64,000 nucleotides of DNA from Methylotenera versatilis 79 (GTDB lineage: Bacteria > Pseudomonadota > Gammaproteobacteria > Burkholderiales > Methylophilaceae), in NCBI RefSeq assembly GCF_000384375.1, contig NZ_ARVX01000001.1, forward strand, positions 496,001 to 560,000. The letters are read 5' to 3'. This document shows, piece after piece, positions 1 through 11,837 of the stretch. Made by a program: the position numbers and the translations under genes. How positions within the stretch are numbered: position 1 is the stretch's first letter; each line of letters starts with the position of its first letter. A model generated the notes under the pieces. It did not search any database and was not told where the DNA came from. It saw only the letters and a program-made list of their open reading frames with translations.

Positions 1-2390
1 TTCAATGCCGTATCAGCCAAACCTTTACGTGCACCATGCGTAGAAATAAAGTACTGCAACACGTTAAGTCCATCACGGAAGTTCGCTTTAATCGGTGTTT
101 CAATGATAGAACCATCTGGTTTTGCCATCAAACCACGCATACCAGCCAATTGACGTACCTGAGCTGCAGAACCACGCGCACCAGAGTCAGCCATCATATA
201 AATCGCGTTAAACGATTCTTGTTTAAGCGCTTTGCCGTCTTTATCTTTTGCTTGCTTGCCATTCGCATCTAAAACAGGTTCTTCACGCAATTGCTTCATC
301 ATGGCATCAGCCACTTTGTCACCTGCGCGACCCCAGATATCCACTACTTTGTTATAGCGTTCACCTTGAGTCACCAAACCTGAAACATATTGATCTTCAA
401 TTTCTTTCACTTCATTTTCAGCAGCTGCAATTAATTGTGCTTTTTCTGGTGGAACCAGCATGTCATTAATTGAAATCGAAATACCCGCTTTAGTCGCGTA
501 TGTATAACCTGTGTACATCAATTTATCAGCGAAAATTACCGTATCGCGAATACCTACTTTACGGAAAGAAGCATTGATTAATTTTGAAATTTCTTTCTTT
601 TTCAACGCCTTATCAATGAAACTGAACGGTAAGCCAGCTGGCAGAATTTCTGACAACAAAGCACGACCAACAGTCGTTTCGTAACGTGTGGTTTTCTCGG
701 TTTTAACACCATCTAAATCAACATCAAACTCTTTAATACGCACGGTAATCTTAGCGTGCAGATCGATTAAGTTTTGATCGAATACGCGTTGCACTTCTTT
801 AATATCCGCAAAACGCATACCTTCACCACGCGCAGAAACTTTGTCACGCGTCATGTAGTAAAGACCCAACACGATATCTTGCGAAGGCACAATAATCGGC
901 TCACCGTTTGCAGGTGACAACACGTTATTTGAAGCCAACATTAAAGTACGTGCTTCCATTTGCGCTTCTAAGCTCAATGGAACGTGCACAGCCATTTGGT
1001 CACCATCGAAGTCGGCGTTGAATGCCGCACAAACTAATGGATGCAATTGAATAGCCTTACCTTCAATTAAGATAGGTTCAAACGCTTGAATACCTAAACG
1101 GTGCAATGTAGGCGCACGGTTTAATAGAACCGGATGCTCACGAATCACGTCTTCCAAGATATCCCAAACTTCTGGTCCTTCTTCTTCAACTTTTTTCTTC
1201 GCCGCTTTAATCGTAGTTGCTAAACCTAACACTTCCAACTTGTGGAAAATGAATGGTTTGAACAATTCCAGCGCCATTTTTTTTGGTAAACCGCACTGAT
1301 GCAGCTTCAATGTCGGGCCAACCACAATCACTGAACGACCAGAGTAATCGACACGTTTACCAAGTAAGTTCTGACGGAAACGACCGCCTTTACCTTTGAT
1401 CATGTCTGCTAATGATTTCAATGGGCGTTTGTTAGCACCAGTCATCACTTTACCGCGACGACCATTGTCTAACAGTGAATCTACCGCTTCTTGCAACATA
1501 CGCTTTTCGTTACGTACGATAATTTCTGGCGCTTTCAACTCTAACAAACGTTTTAGACGATTGTTACGGTTAATCACGCGACGATATAAATCGTTCAAAT
1601 CAGAAGTCGCAAAACGACCGCCATCTAATGGTACTAATGGACGTAATTCTGGTGGCAATACTGGCAAGATTTCAAGAATCATCCACTCTGGTTTAATACC
1701 AGACTTTTGGAATGCTTCTAATACTTTTAAGCGTTTAGCGATTTTCTTGATTTTCGCTTCTGAACCCGTTGCACCTAAATCGACACGCAATGTTTCGATT
1801 TCGTTATGAATGTTCATCGTGCGCAATAATTCACGCACCGCTTCAGCACCCATTACCGCATTAAACTCATCGCCATATTCTTCTACTTTGGCAACATAGT
1901 CATCTTCTGTTAGCAATTGACCACGCGTTAACGGTGTCATGCCAGGATCAACGACGATAAATGCTTCAAAGTACAACACACGCTCAATATCACGCAAAGC
2001 GATATCCAATACCATACCCAAACGGCTTGGTAATGATTTTAAGAACCAGATATGCGCAACTGGTGAAGCCAATTCAATATGGCCCATACGTTCGCGACGT
2101 ACTTTACTTAACGTTACTTCAACACCACATTTTTCGCAGATTACGCCGCGATGTTTTAAGCGTTTATATTTACCGCATAAGCACTCATAATCTTTAATAG
2201 GGCCAAATATTTTTGAGCAGAATAAGCCGTCACGTTCTGGTTTAAACGTACGATAGTTAATGGTTTCTGGTTTTTTTACTTCGCCATAGGACCATGAACG
2301 GATTTTTTCAGGTGAAGCCAACGCGATTTTAATCGCGTCGAACTCTTCTTCTTTGGTTACCTGTTTAAATAAGTCTAATAGAGCTTTCAT
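1..2390 (-). CDS. rpoC: RNA polymerase beta' subunit (partial, N-terminal part)
   Basis: Encodes the N-terminal ~796 residues of the beta' subunit of RNA polymerase; the rest lies beyond the left edge. The reading frame starts [10 protein letters not shown] at the ATG ending at 2390, preceded by AGGAGA about 8 nt upstream. The N-terminal zinc ribbon cysteines (CLCGKYK and CEKCGVEV) are visible near 2120-2190, and the catalytic Mg2+ motif NADFDGD is encoded at 999-1019. It follows rpoB by 16 nt on the same strand, the standard rpoBC arrangement, so the two are co-transcribed. Confidence 0.97.
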   Translation of the reverse strand, partial: MKALLDLFKQVTKEEEFDAIKIALASPEKIRSWSYGEVKKPETINYRTFKPERDGLFCSKIFGPIKDYECLCGKYKRLKHRGVICEKCGVEVTLSKVRRERMGHIELASPVAHIWFLKSLPSRLGMVLDIALRDIERVLYFEAFIVVDPGMTPLTRGQLLTEDDYVAKVEEYGDEFNAVMGAEAVRELLRTMNIHNEIETLRVDLGATGSEAKIKKIAKRLKVLEAFQKSGIKPEWMILEILPVLPPELRPLVPLDGGRFATSDLNDLYRRVINRNNRLKRLLELKAPEIIVRNEKRMLQEAVDSLLDNGRRGKVMTGANKRPLKSLADMIKGKGGRFRQNLLGKRVDYSGRSVIVVGPTLKLHQCGLPKKMALELFKPFIFHKLEVLGLATTIKAAKKKVEEEGPEVWDILEDVIREHPVLLNRAPTLHRLGIQAFEPILIEGKAIQLHPLVCAAFNADFDGDQMAVHVPLSLEAQMEARTLMLASNNVLSPANGEPIIVPSQDIVLGLYYMTRDKVSARGEGMRFADIKEVQRVFDQNLIDLHAKITVRIKEFDVDLDGVKTEKTTRYETTVGRALLSEILPAGLPFSFIDKALKKKEISKLINASFRKVGIRDTVIFADKLMYTGYTYATKAGISISINDMLVPPEKAQLIAAAENEVKEIEDQYVSGLVTQGERYNKVVDIWGRAGDKVADAMMKQLREEPVLDANGKQAKDKDGKALKQESFNAIYMMADSGARGSAAQVRQLAGMRGLMAKPDGSIIETPIKANFRDGLNVLQYFISTHGARKGLADTAL

Positions 2391-2406
2391 GTGAATTCTC
2401 TCCTAA

Positions 2407-5400
2407 TTAGTTACGGTCAAGGTCAATGTCGATAGCAAGTGAACGGATTTCTTTCACTAACACGTTAAATGATTCCGGCATACCGGCATCAATTTTGTGT
2501 TCGCCTTTAACAATATTTTCGTACACTTTGGTACGGCCATTCACGTCATCTGATTTCACTGTCAACATTTCTTGCAATGTGTAAGATGCGCCATAAGCCT
2601 CAAGCGCCCAAACCTCCATCTCACCAAAACGCTGACCACCAAATTGCGCTTTACCGCCCAATGGTTGTTGTGTCACCAATGAATATGGACCTGTAGAACG
2701 CGCATGCATTTTGTCATCCACCAAATGGTGCAGTTTCAACACGTGCATGTAACCAACAGTCACAGGACGCTCAAACGCATCACCAGTACGACCATCAAAC
2801 AATTTCACCTGTGTTTTACCAGCAGAGAACTGCAATTGTTTTGTGCGTGCATCATCATCAGGGAAAGCTAAATCCAACATCGCTTTAATATCAGACTCTG
2901 CAGCACCATCGAATACTGGCGTTGCAAATGGAACTCCTGATTTCAAGTTACGGGCAAGCTCTAAAATCTCAACATCTGTGTAAGATTTGATATCTTCTTT
3001 TTTACCCGTGCTGTCGTTGTAGATTTGTTCTAAGAATTTGCGAATTTCAGCCACTTTAACTTCTGACTCCAGCATTTCTTGAATACGTAAACCTAAACCT
3101 TTAGCAGCCCAACCCAAATGCACTTCTAAAATCTGACCAATGTTCATCCGTGATGGAACGCCAAGTGGGTTCAACACAATGTCACACGGCGTACCATCTG
3201 CCATGTGCGGCATATCTTCTACCGGTACGATTTTTGAAATAACACCCTTGTTACCGTGACGACCAGCCATTTTATCGCCTGGTTGAATACGACGCTTAAC
3301 AGCCAAATACACTTTGACCATTTTTTGTACACCTGGTGGCAATTCGTCACCTTGTGTTAACTTGCGTTTTTTCTCATTAAAGCGATTATCAAACTCAATA
3401 CGTGCTTGGCTCAAGCTGTCTTTCAACTGCTCTAATTGACGCGCTGCTTCTTCATCGCTCAAACGAATATCGAACCAATCGTAACGACCAACAGACTCTA
3501 AATACTCAGCGCTTAATGCATCACCTTTTTTCAGCTTGTTAGGACCGCCAGTAGCTGCTTTACCTTCAAGCAAACGACGAATACGACCGAACGCATCATC
3601 TTCTACAATACGCATTTGGTCCGCCAAATCAGTTTTGTAATGATTCAATTGGTCATCAATAATCTGTTGCGCACGTGAATCGCGATCAATACCTTCGCGT
3701 GTAAATACTTGCACATCAATCACCGTACCGCTCATACCTGATGGCACACGCAATGAAGTATCTTTTACATCAGACGCTTTTTCACCGAAAATCGCACGTA
3801 ATAGTTTTTCTTCTGGTGTCAGTTGCGTTTCACCTTTTGGCGTCACTTTACCAACCAATACATCACCTGCTTCTACTTCAGCACCAATGTAGATAATGCC
3901 AGACTCATCCAAACGACCCAACATACGCTCGCTTAGATTAGAAATATCCTGCGTAATCTCTTCCGCACCTAATTTAGTATCACGTGCAACCACTGATAAC
4001 TCTTCAATATGAATCGAAGTGTAACGATCATCAGCCACTACGCGCTCTGAAATCAAGATCGAGTCTTCGTAGTTATAGCCATTCCATGGCATAAAACCAA
4101 CCAGCATGTTTTGACCTAAAGCCAACTCACCCATATCGGTCGATGCGCCATCGGCAATAATATCGCCACGTGCTAATTTGTCGCCGATTCTAACGAGCGG
4201 ACGTTGGTTAATATTGGTATTTTGATTAGAACGCGTATATTTAGTTAAGTTGTAAATATCTACACCCACTTCACCCGCTTTTGCTTCATCATCGTTTACA
4301 CGAATCACGATACGGCCAGAATCAACGTAATCGACAATACCGCCGCGACGTGCTTGCACTGTTGTGCCAGAGTCAATCGCTACTGTACGTTCAATACCAG
4401 TACCAACTACGGCTTTTTCAGCGCGTAAACATGGTACAGCTTGACGTTGCATGTTGGCACCCATCAATGCACGGTTCGCATCATCGTGTTCCAAGAACGG
4501 AATTAATGAAGCTGCAACCGATACAATTTGACCAGGCGCAACGTCCATATATTGCACGCGATCAGGTTGTGTCATCGTAAATTCGTTGTGATAACGTGAT
4601 GAAATCAAATCATCGGTAAATACATTCTTGTTATCCATTTCAGTGTTTGCTTGCGCAATCATGAATTGGCTTTCTTCAATCGCCGATAAATAATCAATCG
4701 TGTCAGACACTTTATTACCTTCAACACGGCGATAAGGCGTTTCCAAGAAACCATATTGGTTAGTACGCGCATACAAAGCCAGCGAGTTAATCAAACCAAT
4801 GTTTGGACCTTCCGGTGTTTCAATCGGACATACACGACCGTAATGCGTTGAGTGAACGTCGCGCACCTCAAAACCTGCACGCTCACGCGTCAAGCCGCCT
4901 GGGCCTAATGCAGAAATACGGCGTTTATGCGTAATTTCTGACAATGGATTAGTTTGGTCCATAAATTGTGAGAGTTGGCTTGAGCCAAAAAATTCACGAA
5001 TCGCGCTTGAAACTGGTTTTGCATTGATTAGATCATGCGGCATTAAATTATCAGATTCAGCTTGGCTTAAACGCTCTTTTACAGCGCGCTCAACTCGTAC
5101 CAAACCAGCACGGAATTGGTTTTCTGCTAACTCACCCACTGAACGAATACGACGATTACCTAAGTGATCAATATCATCAATCTCACCACGGCCATTGCGT
5201 AACTCTAGCAACACGCCAACAACCGCTAAAATATCATCGTTAGATAAGATATTTGCACCTTGGTCGATTTGCGGGCCAACGCGCTCATAAAAAGCACGCA
5301 TCCAGTTTGCACTGCGTTCTTCTTGTTTGCTTGGATAAGCGCGGCGGTTAAATTTCATGCGGCCAACTACTGATAAATCGTAGCGATCTTCATTAAAGAA

Positions 5401-6579
5401 CAAGCCTTTAAATAACGCTTCAACTGCATCTTCTGTTGGCGGCTCGCCTGGACGCATCATGCGATAAATCGCTACTTTTGCACTGTATTGATCCGGGATT
5501 TCATCAATGCGCAAAGTTTGCGAAATAAAGTCGCCATGATCTAAATCATTGGTATATAACGTTTTAATTTCAGTGACTTTTGCTTCAATCAATTTTTCGA
5601 TCAAATCTTCAGTCACTTCATCATTGGCATGAGCAACCAACTCGCCAGTTTCTGTATCAATGATGTTATTGGCAATCGCACGACCCAAAATAAAGTCAGT
5701 CGGCACTGTGATTTTAGTCACGCCAGCTTTTTCAATATCACGAATATGCTTAACGGTAATGCGCTTGTCTTTAGCGACTAAAACTTCACCCGATTTATCA
5801 GCAATGTCAAACTTAGCCACTTCGCCACGTAAACGATCTGCAACTAAAGTAAACTCCACGCCTTTTGGGCCAATATGGAAAGTATCTGTATCGTTAAACG
5901 TTTGTAAAATTTGCTCTGGTGTGTAACCCAATGCTTTAAGCAAAATAGTCACAGGCATTTTGCGACGACGATCAACGCGGAAATACAAGTAATCTTTAGG
6001 ATCAAACTCAAAGTCTAACCATGAACCACGGTAAGGAATGATACGTGCTGAAAACAGCAATTTACCAGATGAATGTGTTTTACCACGGTCATGCTCAAAG
6101 AACACGCCTGGGCTGCGGTGCAACTGCGAAACAATCACGCGCTCTGTACCGTTAATCACGAATGAGCCGTTTTCAGTCATCAAAGGCAATTCGCCCATGT
6201 AAACTTCTTGCTCTTTCACTTCTTTAACAGTTGGCTTTGAAGCCTCTTTGTCCATAATGGTTAAACGCACTTTAACGCGCAAAGGCGCTGCGTAAGTTAA
6301 ACCGCGTTGTTGACATTCTTTGACATCAAACGGCTCAGCGCCTAATTGATAGCTCACGTAATCTAAACGCGCATTGCCAGAATGGCTGACAATAGGGAAT
6401 ACAGAGCTAAAAGTAGACTCTAATCCGTTATTGGCGCGTTTGTCTGCTGGAATTTCAGCTTGTAAAAATGCTTTATATGACTCTAACTGCATCGCGAGCA
6501 AGTAAGGAATCTCTTGCACACTTTCACGTTTGGCAAAGCTTTTGCGAATGCGTTTTTTTTCGGTAAAGGAATAGCTCAT
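2407..6579 (-). CDS. rpoB: RNA polymerase beta subunit
   Basis: Encodes the 1390-residue beta subunit, which forms the catalytic core with beta' and carries the rifampicin-binding region. I chose the ATG at 6579 ([18 protein letters not shown]), the family's usual N-terminus, with AGGAG 6 nt upstream; a start 48 nt further out would add a 16-residue leader unlike the family. Recognisable stretches include the rifampicin-region segments [12 protein letters not shown] and [13 protein letters not shown], the [10 protein letters not shown] motif and a C-terminal segment with [15 protein letters not shown]. It lies downstream of rplL after a 243-nt gap with an attenuator-like hairpin and upstream of rpoC. 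Confidence 0.98.
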   Translation of the reverse strand: MSYSFTEKKRIRKSFAKRESVQEIPYLLAMQLESYKAFLQAEIPADKRANNGLESTFSSVFPIVSHSGNARLDYVSYQLGAEPFDVKECQQRGLTYAAPLRVKVRLTIMDKEASKPTVKEVKEQEVYMGELPLMTENGSFVINGTERVIVSQLHRSPGVFFEHDRGKTHSSGKLLFSARIIPYRGSWLDFEFDPKDYLYFRVDRRRKMPVTILLKALGYTPEQILQTFNDTDTFHIGPKGVEFTLVADRLRGEVAKFDIADKSGEVLVAKDKRITVKHIRDIEKAGVTKITVPTDFILGRAIANNIIDTETGELVAHANDEVTEDLIEKLIEAKVTEIKTLYTNDLDHGDFISQTLRIDEIPDQYSAKVAIYRMMRPGEPPTEDAVEALFKGLFFNEDRYDLSVVGRMKFNRRAYPSKQEERSANWMRAFYERVGPQIDQGANILSNDDILAVVGVLLELRNGRGEIDDIDHLGNRRIRSVGELAENQFRAGLVRVERAVKERLSQAESDNLMPHDLINAKPVSSAIREFFGSSQLSQFMDQTNPLSEITHKRRISALGPGGLTRERAGFEVRDVHSTHYGRVCPIETPEGPNIGLINSLALYARTNQYGFLETPYRRVEGNKVSDTIDYLSAIEESQFMIAQANTEMDNKNVFTDDLISSRYHNEFTMTQPDRVQYMDVAPGQIVSVAASLIPFLEHDDANRALMGANMQRQAVPCLRAEKAVVGTGIERTVAIDSGTTVQARRGGIVDYVDSGRIVIRVNDDEAKAGEVGVDIYNLTKYTRSNQNTNINQRPLVRIGDKLARGDIIADGASTDMGELALGQNMLVGFMPWNGYNYEDSILISERVVADDRYTSIHIEELSVVARDTKLGAEEITQDISNLSERMLGRLDESGIIYIGAEVEAGDVLVGKVTPKGETQLTPEEKLLRAIFGEKASDVKDTSLRVPSGMSGTVIDVQVFTREGIDRDSRAQQIIDDQLNHYKTDLADQMRIVEDDAFGRIRRLLEGKAATGGPNKLKKGDALSAEYLESVGRYDWFDIRLSDEEAARQLEQLKDSLSQARIEFDNRFNEKKRKLTQGDELPPGVQKMVKVYLAVKRRIQPGDKMAGRHGNKGVISKIVPVEDMPHMADGTPCDIVLNPLGVPSRMNIGQILEVHLGWAAKGLGLRIQEMLESEVKVAEIRKFLEQIYNDSTGKKEDIKSYTDVEILELARNLKSGVPFATPVFDGAAESDIKAMLDLAFPDDDARTKQLQFSAGKTQVKLFDGRTGDAFERPVTVGYMHVLKLHHLVDDKMHARSTGPYSLVTQQPLGGKAQFGGQRFGEMEVWALEAYGASYTLQEMLTVKSDDVNGRTKVYENIVKGEHKIDAGMPESFNVLVKEIRSLAIDIDLDRN

Positions 6580-6778
6580 AGCGTCTCCTGATATTTTGAG
6601 GGTAGAAGACAAAACACTTTCATCCATTTCAATGTTTTGATTTCTAACATCATTATTTTCAATGATTAGATTTTAGTTAACGATTAAATTGAGGCAAAAA
6701 ATCGTTACATTTTGTTACTCGGTTACTTTTTTGAGTTGTAATATTTTGTTACAACTATCACTGCTTAAAAACGGCTAA

Positions 6779-6800
6779 GGCTGACGGTTTCCCGTCAGCC
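6779..6800 (-). terminator. Attenuator-like hairpin between rplL and rpoB
   Basis: Read on the minus strand, arms GGCTGACGG and CCGTCAGCC form a perfect 9-bp stem with a GAAA tetraloop just after the rplL stop. A five-T run follows only about 7 nt later, so it looks like a partial rather than strong terminator. A second AT-rich hairpin (arms AGTTGTAA and TTACAACT, 6734-6756) follows. In E. coli the same intergenic region holds a transcription attenuator and an RNase III site that lower rpoBC expression relative to the ribosomal genes; the same role here is inferred from position and structure. Confidence 0.6.
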
Positions 6801-6822
6801 CAAGTACGTTCAAATCTTACTA

Positions 6823-7197
6823 TTACTTGATTTCGCCAGTCGCGCCAGCCTCGATCAATTTTTTCAATGCTGCATCAGCATCTGCTTTATTAACGCCTTC
6901 TTTAATTGCTTTTGGTGCGCCGTCAACTAAGTCTTTAGCTTCTTTCAAACCAAGCGCCGTTAATTCACGAACTGCTTTAATAACGCTAACTTTTTGGTCG
7001 CCAGCTGTTAACAAGATCACGTTGAATTCAGTTTGCTCAGCCGCTGCAGCTGGAGCTGCGCCGCCTGCTGGACCAGCTACTGCTACTGCAGCTGCTGATA
7101 CGCCGAATTTTTCTTCGATTTCTGTAATTAAAGCAGTTAGCTCTAATACTGTCATTTTACTTACTGCATCTAAAATATCTGCATTTGAAGTTGCCAT
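6823..7197 (-). CDS. rplL: 50S ribosomal protein L7/L12
   Basis: Encodes the 124-residue stalk protein L7/L12, present in several copies on the ribosome and needed to recruit and activate translation GTPases. The N-terminal dimerisation helices (about 1-35), an Ala/Gly-rich hinge (about 38-55) and the C-terminal factor-binding domain with [18 protein letters not shown] are visible. The length matches the family. It follows rplJ by 56 nt, the normal L10-L12 gene pair, so the stalk components are made together. Confidence 0.98.
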   Translation of the reverse strand: MATSNADILDAVSKMTVLELTALITEIEEKFGVSAAAVAVAGPAGGAAPAAAAEQTEFNVILLTAGDQKVSVIKAVRELTALGLKEAKDLVDGAPKAIKEGVNKADADAALKKLIEAGATGEIK

Positions 7198-7253
7198 TTT
7201 TATTTCCTAAAATTAAATTATGTATCTGATTAAGTTAAGCTATTTGAAACAGG

Positions 7254-7742
7254 CTAAGCTGCTTTAGCGTCACGAACCGCTGCAATTGCGCGTGCAAATT
7301 TAGTTGGCACTTCGTTAAGTGTACGTGCAAATTTAGCAAGCAACTCTTCACGACTGAGCATTGATGCTAAGGCTTGAACGCCCGCAACATCTAGCAACTG
7401 ATTTGGTACTGCACCTGCTTTGATCACAAACTTGTCGTTTGTTTTAGCGAAGTCGTTTAACACTTTAGCGGCGGCCACTGGATCTTTACTAATACCAAAA
7501 ATCAATGGACCAACCATGCCGTCAGCAAGACTCGAAAACGCTGTGTTTTCAACTGCACGACGTACTAAAGTATTTTTTAGTACACGCAGATAAACATCAG
7601 ATTTTCTTGCACTTGCACGTAGCGTTGTCATGTTAGCCACACCTGTGCCGCGGTATTCTGCGATCACGATTACTTGTGCATTAGCTACTTGTTCGCTTAC
7701 TTCAGCTACAACTGCTTTTTTCTCTGTAAGATTCAGACTCAA
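7254..7742 (-). CDS. rplJ: 50S ribosomal protein L10
   Basis: Encodes the 162-residue L10, which anchors the L7/L12 dimers to 23S rRNA at the base of the stalk. The N-terminal region starting [15 protein letters not shown] and the RNA-binding segment with [13 protein letters not shown] are typical, as is the C-terminal helix ([23 protein letters not shown]) that binds L12. AAAGGAGAAAAG precedes the start. A 348-nt leader separates it from rplA; in other bacteria L10 represses its own mRNA through this leader. Confidence 0.97.
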   Translation of the reverse strand: MSLNLTEKKAVVAEVSEQVANAQVIVIAEYRGTGVANMTTLRASARKSDVYLRVLKNTLVRRAVENTAFSSLADGMVGPLIFGISKDPVAAAKVLNDFAKTNDKFVIKAGAVPNQLLDVAGVQALASMLSREELLAKFARTLNEVPTKFARAIAAVRDAKAA

Positions 7743-8090
7743 AGTCTTTTCTCCTTTCCGTTAAAATCTCTGTTTCATTTCTGAACCAGAATGAGCTTCT
7801 AAACAATAGTCTAGAAACCATTTTACGGCGGCCTTAATCAGGTTTTATTACTTAATATCCTGTATCTGGTTACGCCATCTGCGTTGGTATTAGCAAATTA
7901 AAATAGAGGACTTAAGCCTGTAGAACACTTAAAAATCGCCCATTTTTGTTTACTGCAATTAAATCCATTTCGGATACCAACGGTCTTTGATGTTCTTGAG
8001 ATTTAATTAAATAAAGGCTAACCCAATAAAATAGTCAAATCACAAGCCCAAAGTTCTTTCATTGAGCAGCTTCAGCCACTCAATTATTTC
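7743..8090 (-). promoter_or_regulatory. rplJ 5' leader (candidate L10 autoregulatory region)
   Basis: This 348-nt gap between rplA and rplJ holds no convincing reading frame. On the transcript strand a perfect 9-nt pair, CGTTGGTAT (plus-strand 7974-7982) with ATACCAACG (7882-7890), would close a domain of about 110 nt. Further on, AACCAGA can pair with TCTGGTT near the rplJ Shine-Dalgarno region. L10(L12) represses translation by binding such a leader in E. coli. Function here is inferred from position and pairing; the canonical L10 motif was not verified. Confidence 0.5.
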
Positions 8091-8774
8091 TTATGCAACA
8101 GTTGCTTGATCAACACGTACGCCAGCACCCATTGTGCTAGATACAGAAACTTTCTTTAAAAACACGCCTTTACTTGCAGCTGGTTTAGCCTTAGTTAATG
8201 CATCTAATAAAGCAGCTAAGTTGCCTTGTAATTGATCAACCGTAAATGATGCACGGCCGATTGTGCAATGGATGATGCCGCCTTTGTCTGTACGATATTG
8301 CACTTGACCCGCTTTTGCATTTTTAACCGCAGTTGCTGCATCAGGCGTTACTGTACCTACTTTTGGGTTTGGCATTAAACCGCGAGGGCCTAAAACTTGA
8401 CCCAAAGTACCAACAATACGCATCGCATCTGGCGTTGCAATTGCTACGTCGAAGTCTAAGAAACCAGCTTTAACTTTTTCAGCTAGATCTTCAAAGCCTA
8501 CGATATCAGCACCAGCTGCTTTAGCAGCTTCCGCTTGCGCACCTTGCGCAAACACAGCTACGCGAGTTACTTTACCTGTACCATTTGGCAACACCAAAGC
8601 ACCACGAACCAATTGGTCTGATTTACGTGCATCAATACCTAAATTCACTACAGTATCGATTGACTCGTTAAATTTTGCAGTCGCATTTTCTTTAACTAAA
8701 GTTAACGCTTCTGTTACTGGGTAAAGTTTATTGCGGTCAATCTTTGCGCGAAGCGCATTAATACGTTTAGCCAT
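8091..8774 (-). CDS. rplA: 50S ribosomal protein L1
   Basis: Encodes the 227-residue L1, which binds 23S rRNA at the L1 stalk and helps release the E-site tRNA; in many bacteria it also represses the rplKA mRNA. I chose the ATG at 8774 ([15 protein letters not shown]), preceded by GGAGG; the longer frame adds 16 residues that do not fit the family. The signature region with [15 protein letters not shown] is present. It begins 1 nt after the rplK stop codon, so the two are translationally linked. Confidence 0.97.
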   Translation of the reverse strand: MAKRINALRAKIDRNKLYPVTEALTLVKENATAKFNESIDTVVNLGIDARKSDQLVRGALVLPNGTGKVTRVAVFAQGAQAEAAKAAGADIVGFEDLAEKVKAGFLDFDVAIATPDAMRIVGTLGQVLGPRGLMPNPKVGTVTPDAATAVKNAKAGQVQYRTDKGGIIHCTIGRASFTVDQLQGNLAALLDALTKAKPAASKGVFLKKVSVSSTMGAGVRVDQATVA

Positions 8775-8775
8775 G

Positions 8776-9207
8776 TTATACACCCTCCACTTCAATACCC
8801 ATACTACGTGCGCTGCCTGCAATAGTACGCACTGCAGCGTCCATGTCTGCCGCTGTTAAGTCAGGCATCTTAGTTGTTGCAATTTCTTCCGCTTGTTTGC
8901 GTGTGATTTTGCCAACTTTATCGGTATGAGGTTTTGGTGAGCCTTTGGTAATACCTGCCGCTTTTTTGATTAGAATCGTTGCTGGCGGTGTTTTCATCAC
9001 GAATGTGAAGCTCTTATCCGCAAACGCTGTAATCACAACAGGAATTGGCAAACCAGGCTCAACGCCTTGTGTTGCAGCGTTAAACGCTTTACAGAATTCC
9101 ATAATATTCAAACCGCGTTGACCCAATGCTGGGCCAACTGGAGGACTTGGGTTGGCTTTACCTGCAGGAATTTGCAGCTTAATGTAGCCAATGACTTTTT
9201 TTGCCAT
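8776..9207 (-). CDS. rplK: 50S ribosomal protein L11
   Basis: Encodes the 143-residue L11, which forms the GTPase-associated centre with L10 and the 23S rRNA thiostrepton loop. The start at 9207 ([18 protein letters not shown]) has AGGAG upstream and fits the family; a 31-residue longer frame would run into the leader. [13 protein letters not shown] and the C-terminal rRNA-binding domain ending [16 protein letters not shown] are visible. It heads the rplKA unit behind a 226-nt leader after nusG. Confidence 0.97.
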   Translation of the reverse strand: MAKKVIGYIKLQIPAGKANPSPPVGPALGQRGLNIMEFCKAFNAATQGVEPGLPIPVVITAFADKSFTFVMKTPPATILIKKAAGITKGSPKPHTDKVGKITRKQAEEIATTKMPDLTAADMDAAVRTIAGSARSMGIEVEGV

Positions 9208-9239
9208 GGTATAACTCCTAATGTGGGTACAAACGCTTA

Positions 9240-9362
9240 CCGAATAAAAACTTCGTCGCCATCCATCGTTGTCATCACAAAAAAGATCGCTTACATACAA
9301 AACGTATGTGGCGCGCTATTTTTTACAATGACGCCTTGACTGGCTTAGAACTTTTTATTCGG
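9240..9362 (-). promoter_or_regulatory. rplK leader with long-range complementary arms
   Basis: Within the 226-nt nusG-rplK gap, CCGAATAAAAA (9240-9250) and TTTTTATTCGG (9352-9362) are perfect 11-nt complements about 100 nt apart; pairing extends to 14 of 15 positions. A small hairpin (ACATAC / GTATGT, 9293-9309) lies inside. The closing stem ends 33 nt before the rplK start. L1 represses rplKA via this leader in E. coli, so this may be the equivalent; that is inference from position. Confidence 0.45.
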
Positions 9363-9433
9363 GATTTTATAAAGCTCCCCGTTGATAAATACTGCTTAAT
9401 ACTTTTTACAACAAATCTAACAAATCTACTTAC

Positions 9434-9970
9434 TTAAACTTCTTTTTCAATTTGGCTGAAATCTAATTCAACTGGTGTAGCGCGACCAAAAATGACCACT
9501 GAAACACGCAACTTACTTTTCTCGTAGTTGATATCTTCAACCGCACCAGAGAAATCTTTAAATGGACCATCAATCACACGCACAATCTCACCTTTTTCAA
9601 AGGTTAACTTTTGTGTTGGATTAGACTTACTGTCATCCATGCGCTGTAAAATAATTTCAACTTCTTTATCTTTAATTGGCGTTGGACGCTGGGCGCTACC
9701 ACCAATAAAGGCCGTTACACGTGGCGTACTTTTGATTAAATGCCAACTTTCGTCAGACATGCTCATTTGCACCAGCACGTAGCCCGGATACAAGCGACGC
9801 TCTGTAATTTTTTTAACGCCAGACTTCATTTCAATGACTTCTTCAACTGGCACCAAAATATCACCAAATTGATCTTGCAAGCCAGAACGTGTAATACGCT
9901 CTTCAATGCCTGCTTTTACTGATTTTTCCATACCGGAAAAAGCTTGGACTGCATACCAACGCATACTCAT
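9434..9970 (-). CDS. nusG: Transcription termination/antitermination factor NusG
   Basis: Encodes the 178-residue NusG, which binds RNA polymerase through its NGN domain and links it to Rho or ribosomal S10 through its KOW domain. The NGN domain opens [15 protein letters not shown], and the KOW region around [17 protein letters not shown] follows near residue 125; [18 protein letters not shown] ends the protein. I start at the ATG ending at 9970, whose A overlaps the secE stop codon (TAATG); a start at 9964 is possible. The secE-nusG pairing is standard. Confidence 0.96.
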   Translation of the reverse strand: MSMRWYAVQAFSGMEKSVKAGIEERITRSGLQDQFGDILVPVEEVIEMKSGVKKITERRLYPGYVLVQMSMSDESWHLIKSTPRVTAFIGGSAQRPTPIKDKEVEIILQRMDDSKSNPTQKLTFEKGEIVRVIDGPFKDFSGAVEDINYEKSKLRVSVVIFGRATPVELDFSQIEKEV

Positions 9971-10317
9971 TAAGCACTCCGTCCCATTAACCATTGCACC
10001 ATATAAGCAAATCCGATATCAACCACCGCCAAGAAAGCCGCCATTACCAACACCAATAAAAATACCGCAACGGTAGTTTGTATAGTTTCTTTTCTGGTTG
10101 GCCAGACTACTTTTTTTGCTTCCGCAATTGACTCACCAATAAAACCTAGCGAAGCTTGGCCTTGAACGGTAGTCCATAAAACAGCAATAGCCGCGGCAAA
10201 ACCTGCTAAAACAGCAAGAATCCGCAGCACAAGCGCCTTATCTGCCAGCAAATAAAAGCCAGCGATACCAGCCGCCAACAGCAATGCAGATAACACCAGC
10301 TTAATTTTGTCTATCAT
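9970..10317 (-). CDS. secE: Preprotein translocase subunit SecE
   Basis: Encodes SecE, the 115-residue essential partner of SecY in the inner-membrane translocon. Three hydrophobic segments are visible (about 5-25, 30-50 and 85-110), the three-helix form seen in E. coli. The conserved amphipathic stretch [17 protein letters not shown] precedes the last helix. The gene is followed by nusG with a 1-nt overlap and preceded by tRNA-Trp. Confidence 0.96.
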   Translation of the reverse strand: MIDKIKLVLSALLLAAGIAGFYLLADKALVLRILAVLAGFAAAIAVLWTTVQGQASLGFIGESIAEAKKVVWPTRKETIQTTVAVFLLVLVMAAFLAVVDIGFAYMVQWLMGRSA

Positions 10318-10401
10318 GTTTTTATAGTCTTAACTTTTAATTAGCTTACTTACTAAGCTTTTACGTCAAATTGTCCGCATTAAAATGCGGCTTATTAAAT
10401 A

Positions 10402-10477
10402 TGGCAGGCCAAGAGGGTGTCGAACCCCCAACCCTCGGTTTTGGAGACCGATACTCTACCAATTGAGCTATTGGCCT
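10402..10477 (-). tRNA. tRNA-Trp (anticodon CCA)
   Basis: A 76-nt cloverleaf can be drawn: acceptor AGGCCAA pairs with TTGGCCT, the anticodon loop is CTCCAAA (anticodon CCA, Trp), the T-arm GGGGGTTCGACACCC is present and the 3' CCA is encoded. It lies between the tuf terminator and secE, as in many proteobacteria. Confidence 0.97.
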
Positions 10478-10499
10478 ATTTAACTTTTACTAAAACCAC

Positions 10500-10531
10500 A
10501 AAAACTACGCTGAGTTGTTAGCGTAGTTTTT
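10500..10531 (-). terminator. Rho-independent terminator after tuf
   Basis: Arms AAAAACTACGCT and AGCGTAGTTTTT form a 12-bp stem with an 8-nt loop, with the U-rich side on the minus strand. It starts 20 nt after the tuf stop and lies before tRNA-Trp, so tuf transcripts largely end here and tRNA-Trp-secE-nusG would need read-through or their own promoter. Confidence 0.75.
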
Positions 10532-10551
10532 GCATTAAAACTTAATACTTA

Positions 10552-11742
10552 CTATTCAATAATCTTAGCGACCACACCAGCACCCACAGTACGGCCACCT
10601 TCACGGATAGCGAAGCGTAAGCCATCTTCCATCGCGATCGGTGCGATCAAAGCAACTGTGATTGATACGTTGTCACCTGGCATGACCATTTCAGTACCTG
10701 CTGGCAATTCAACTGCACCAGTTACGTCTGTGGTACGGAAGTAGAATTGTGGACGGTAGCCGTTGAAGAATGGTGTGTGACGACCGCCTTCATCTTTACC
10801 TAGCACGTAGATTTCTGCTGTGAATTTTGTGTGTGGTTTGATAGAGCCTGATTTAGACAATACTTGACCACGTTCGATATCTTCACGTTTTGTACCACGT
10901 AGCAATACACCAACGTTGTCGCCCGCTTGACCTTGGTCTAGTAATTTACGGAACATTTCAACACCAGTACAAGTGGTTTTTACAGTTGGTTTGATACCAA
11001 CGATTTCGATCTCGTCACCGACTTTTACAATACCACGCTCAATACGGCCTGTTACTACTGTACCGCGACCTGAGATTGAGAATACGTCTTCTACTGGCAT
11101 TAAGAACGTGCCGTCGATTGCGCGTTCTGGCATTGGGATGTAGCTGTCTAAGGCTTCTGCTAATTTGAAGATTGCTGGTTCGCCGATTGGTGATTGGTCA
11201 CCTTCTAAAGCGAGTTTAGCTGAACCGTGAATAATTGGTGTGTCGTCACCTGGGAAGTCATATTTGCTAAGCAATTCACGCACTTCCATTTCTACTAGCT
11301 CTAATAACTCAGCGTCATCTACCATGTCTGCCTTGTTTAGAAACACAACGATGTAAGGTACGCCAACTTGACGAGCAAGAAGGATGTGCTCACGTGTTTG
11401 TGGCATTGGACCGTCAGCTGCTGAACATACTAGGATAGCGCCGTCCATTTGTGCTGCGCCTGTGATCATGTTTTTAACGTAGTCAGCATGGCCTGGGCAG
11501 TCTACGTGTGCGTAGTGACGGTTAGCCGTCTCATACTCAACGTGGGCAGTATTAATGGTAATACCACGTGCTTTTTCTTCTGGTGCTGCGTCAATTTGGT
11601 CGTAAGCTTTGGCTTCACCACCGAATTTTTTAGACAGGATTGTGGTAATCGCTGCTGTTAATGTTGTCTTACCATGATCCACGTGGCCAATCGTGCCGAC
11701 GTTGACGTGTGGCTTGGTCCGTTCAAATTTGCCTTTTGCCAT
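10552..11742 (-). CDS. tuf: Elongation factor Tu
   Basis: Encodes the 396-residue EF-Tu, the GTPase that brings aminoacyl-tRNA to the ribosome. G-domain motifs are intact: [10 protein letters not shown] (P-loop), DCPGHADY (switch II) and NKADM (guanine specificity). Domains 2 and 3 follow, ending [16 protein letters not shown] lies about 9 nt before the ATG. It stands between tRNA-Thr(GGT) and tRNA-Trp, the tufB position of E. coli; a second copy by the str operon is common in this group but is not in this window. Confidence 0.98.
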   Translation of the reverse strand: MAKGKFERTKPHVNVGTIGHVDHGKTTLTAAITTILSKKFGGEAKAYDQIDAAPEEKARGITINTAHVEYETANRHYAHVDCPGHADYVKNMITGAAQMDGAILVCSAADGPMPQTREHILLARQVGVPYIVVFLNKADMVDDAELLELVEMEVRELLSKYDFPGDDTPIIHGSAKLALEGDQSPIGEPAIFKLAEALDSYIPMPERAIDGTFLMPVEDVFSISGRGTVVTGRIERGIVKVGDEIEIVGIKPTVKTTCTGVEMFRKLLDQGQAGDNVGVLLRGTKREDIERGQVLSKSGSIKPHTKFTAEIYVLGKDEGGRHTPFFNGYRPQFYFRTTDVTGAVELPAGTEMVMPGDNVSITVALIAPIAMEDGLRFAIREGGRTVGAGVVAKIIE

Positions 11743-11837
11743 CTCTACAATCCTTTGCTTAATCTTTTTATCGATATAATTTTAATAAAATTTTATTAAC
11801 TTAACGCTCTGTTTTTACCTGAATTTATCAGGCCTTA

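Noticed and set aside
6827-7210. 127-residue frame opposite rplL
   Set aside because: Antisense shadow of the Ala-rich rplL gene.
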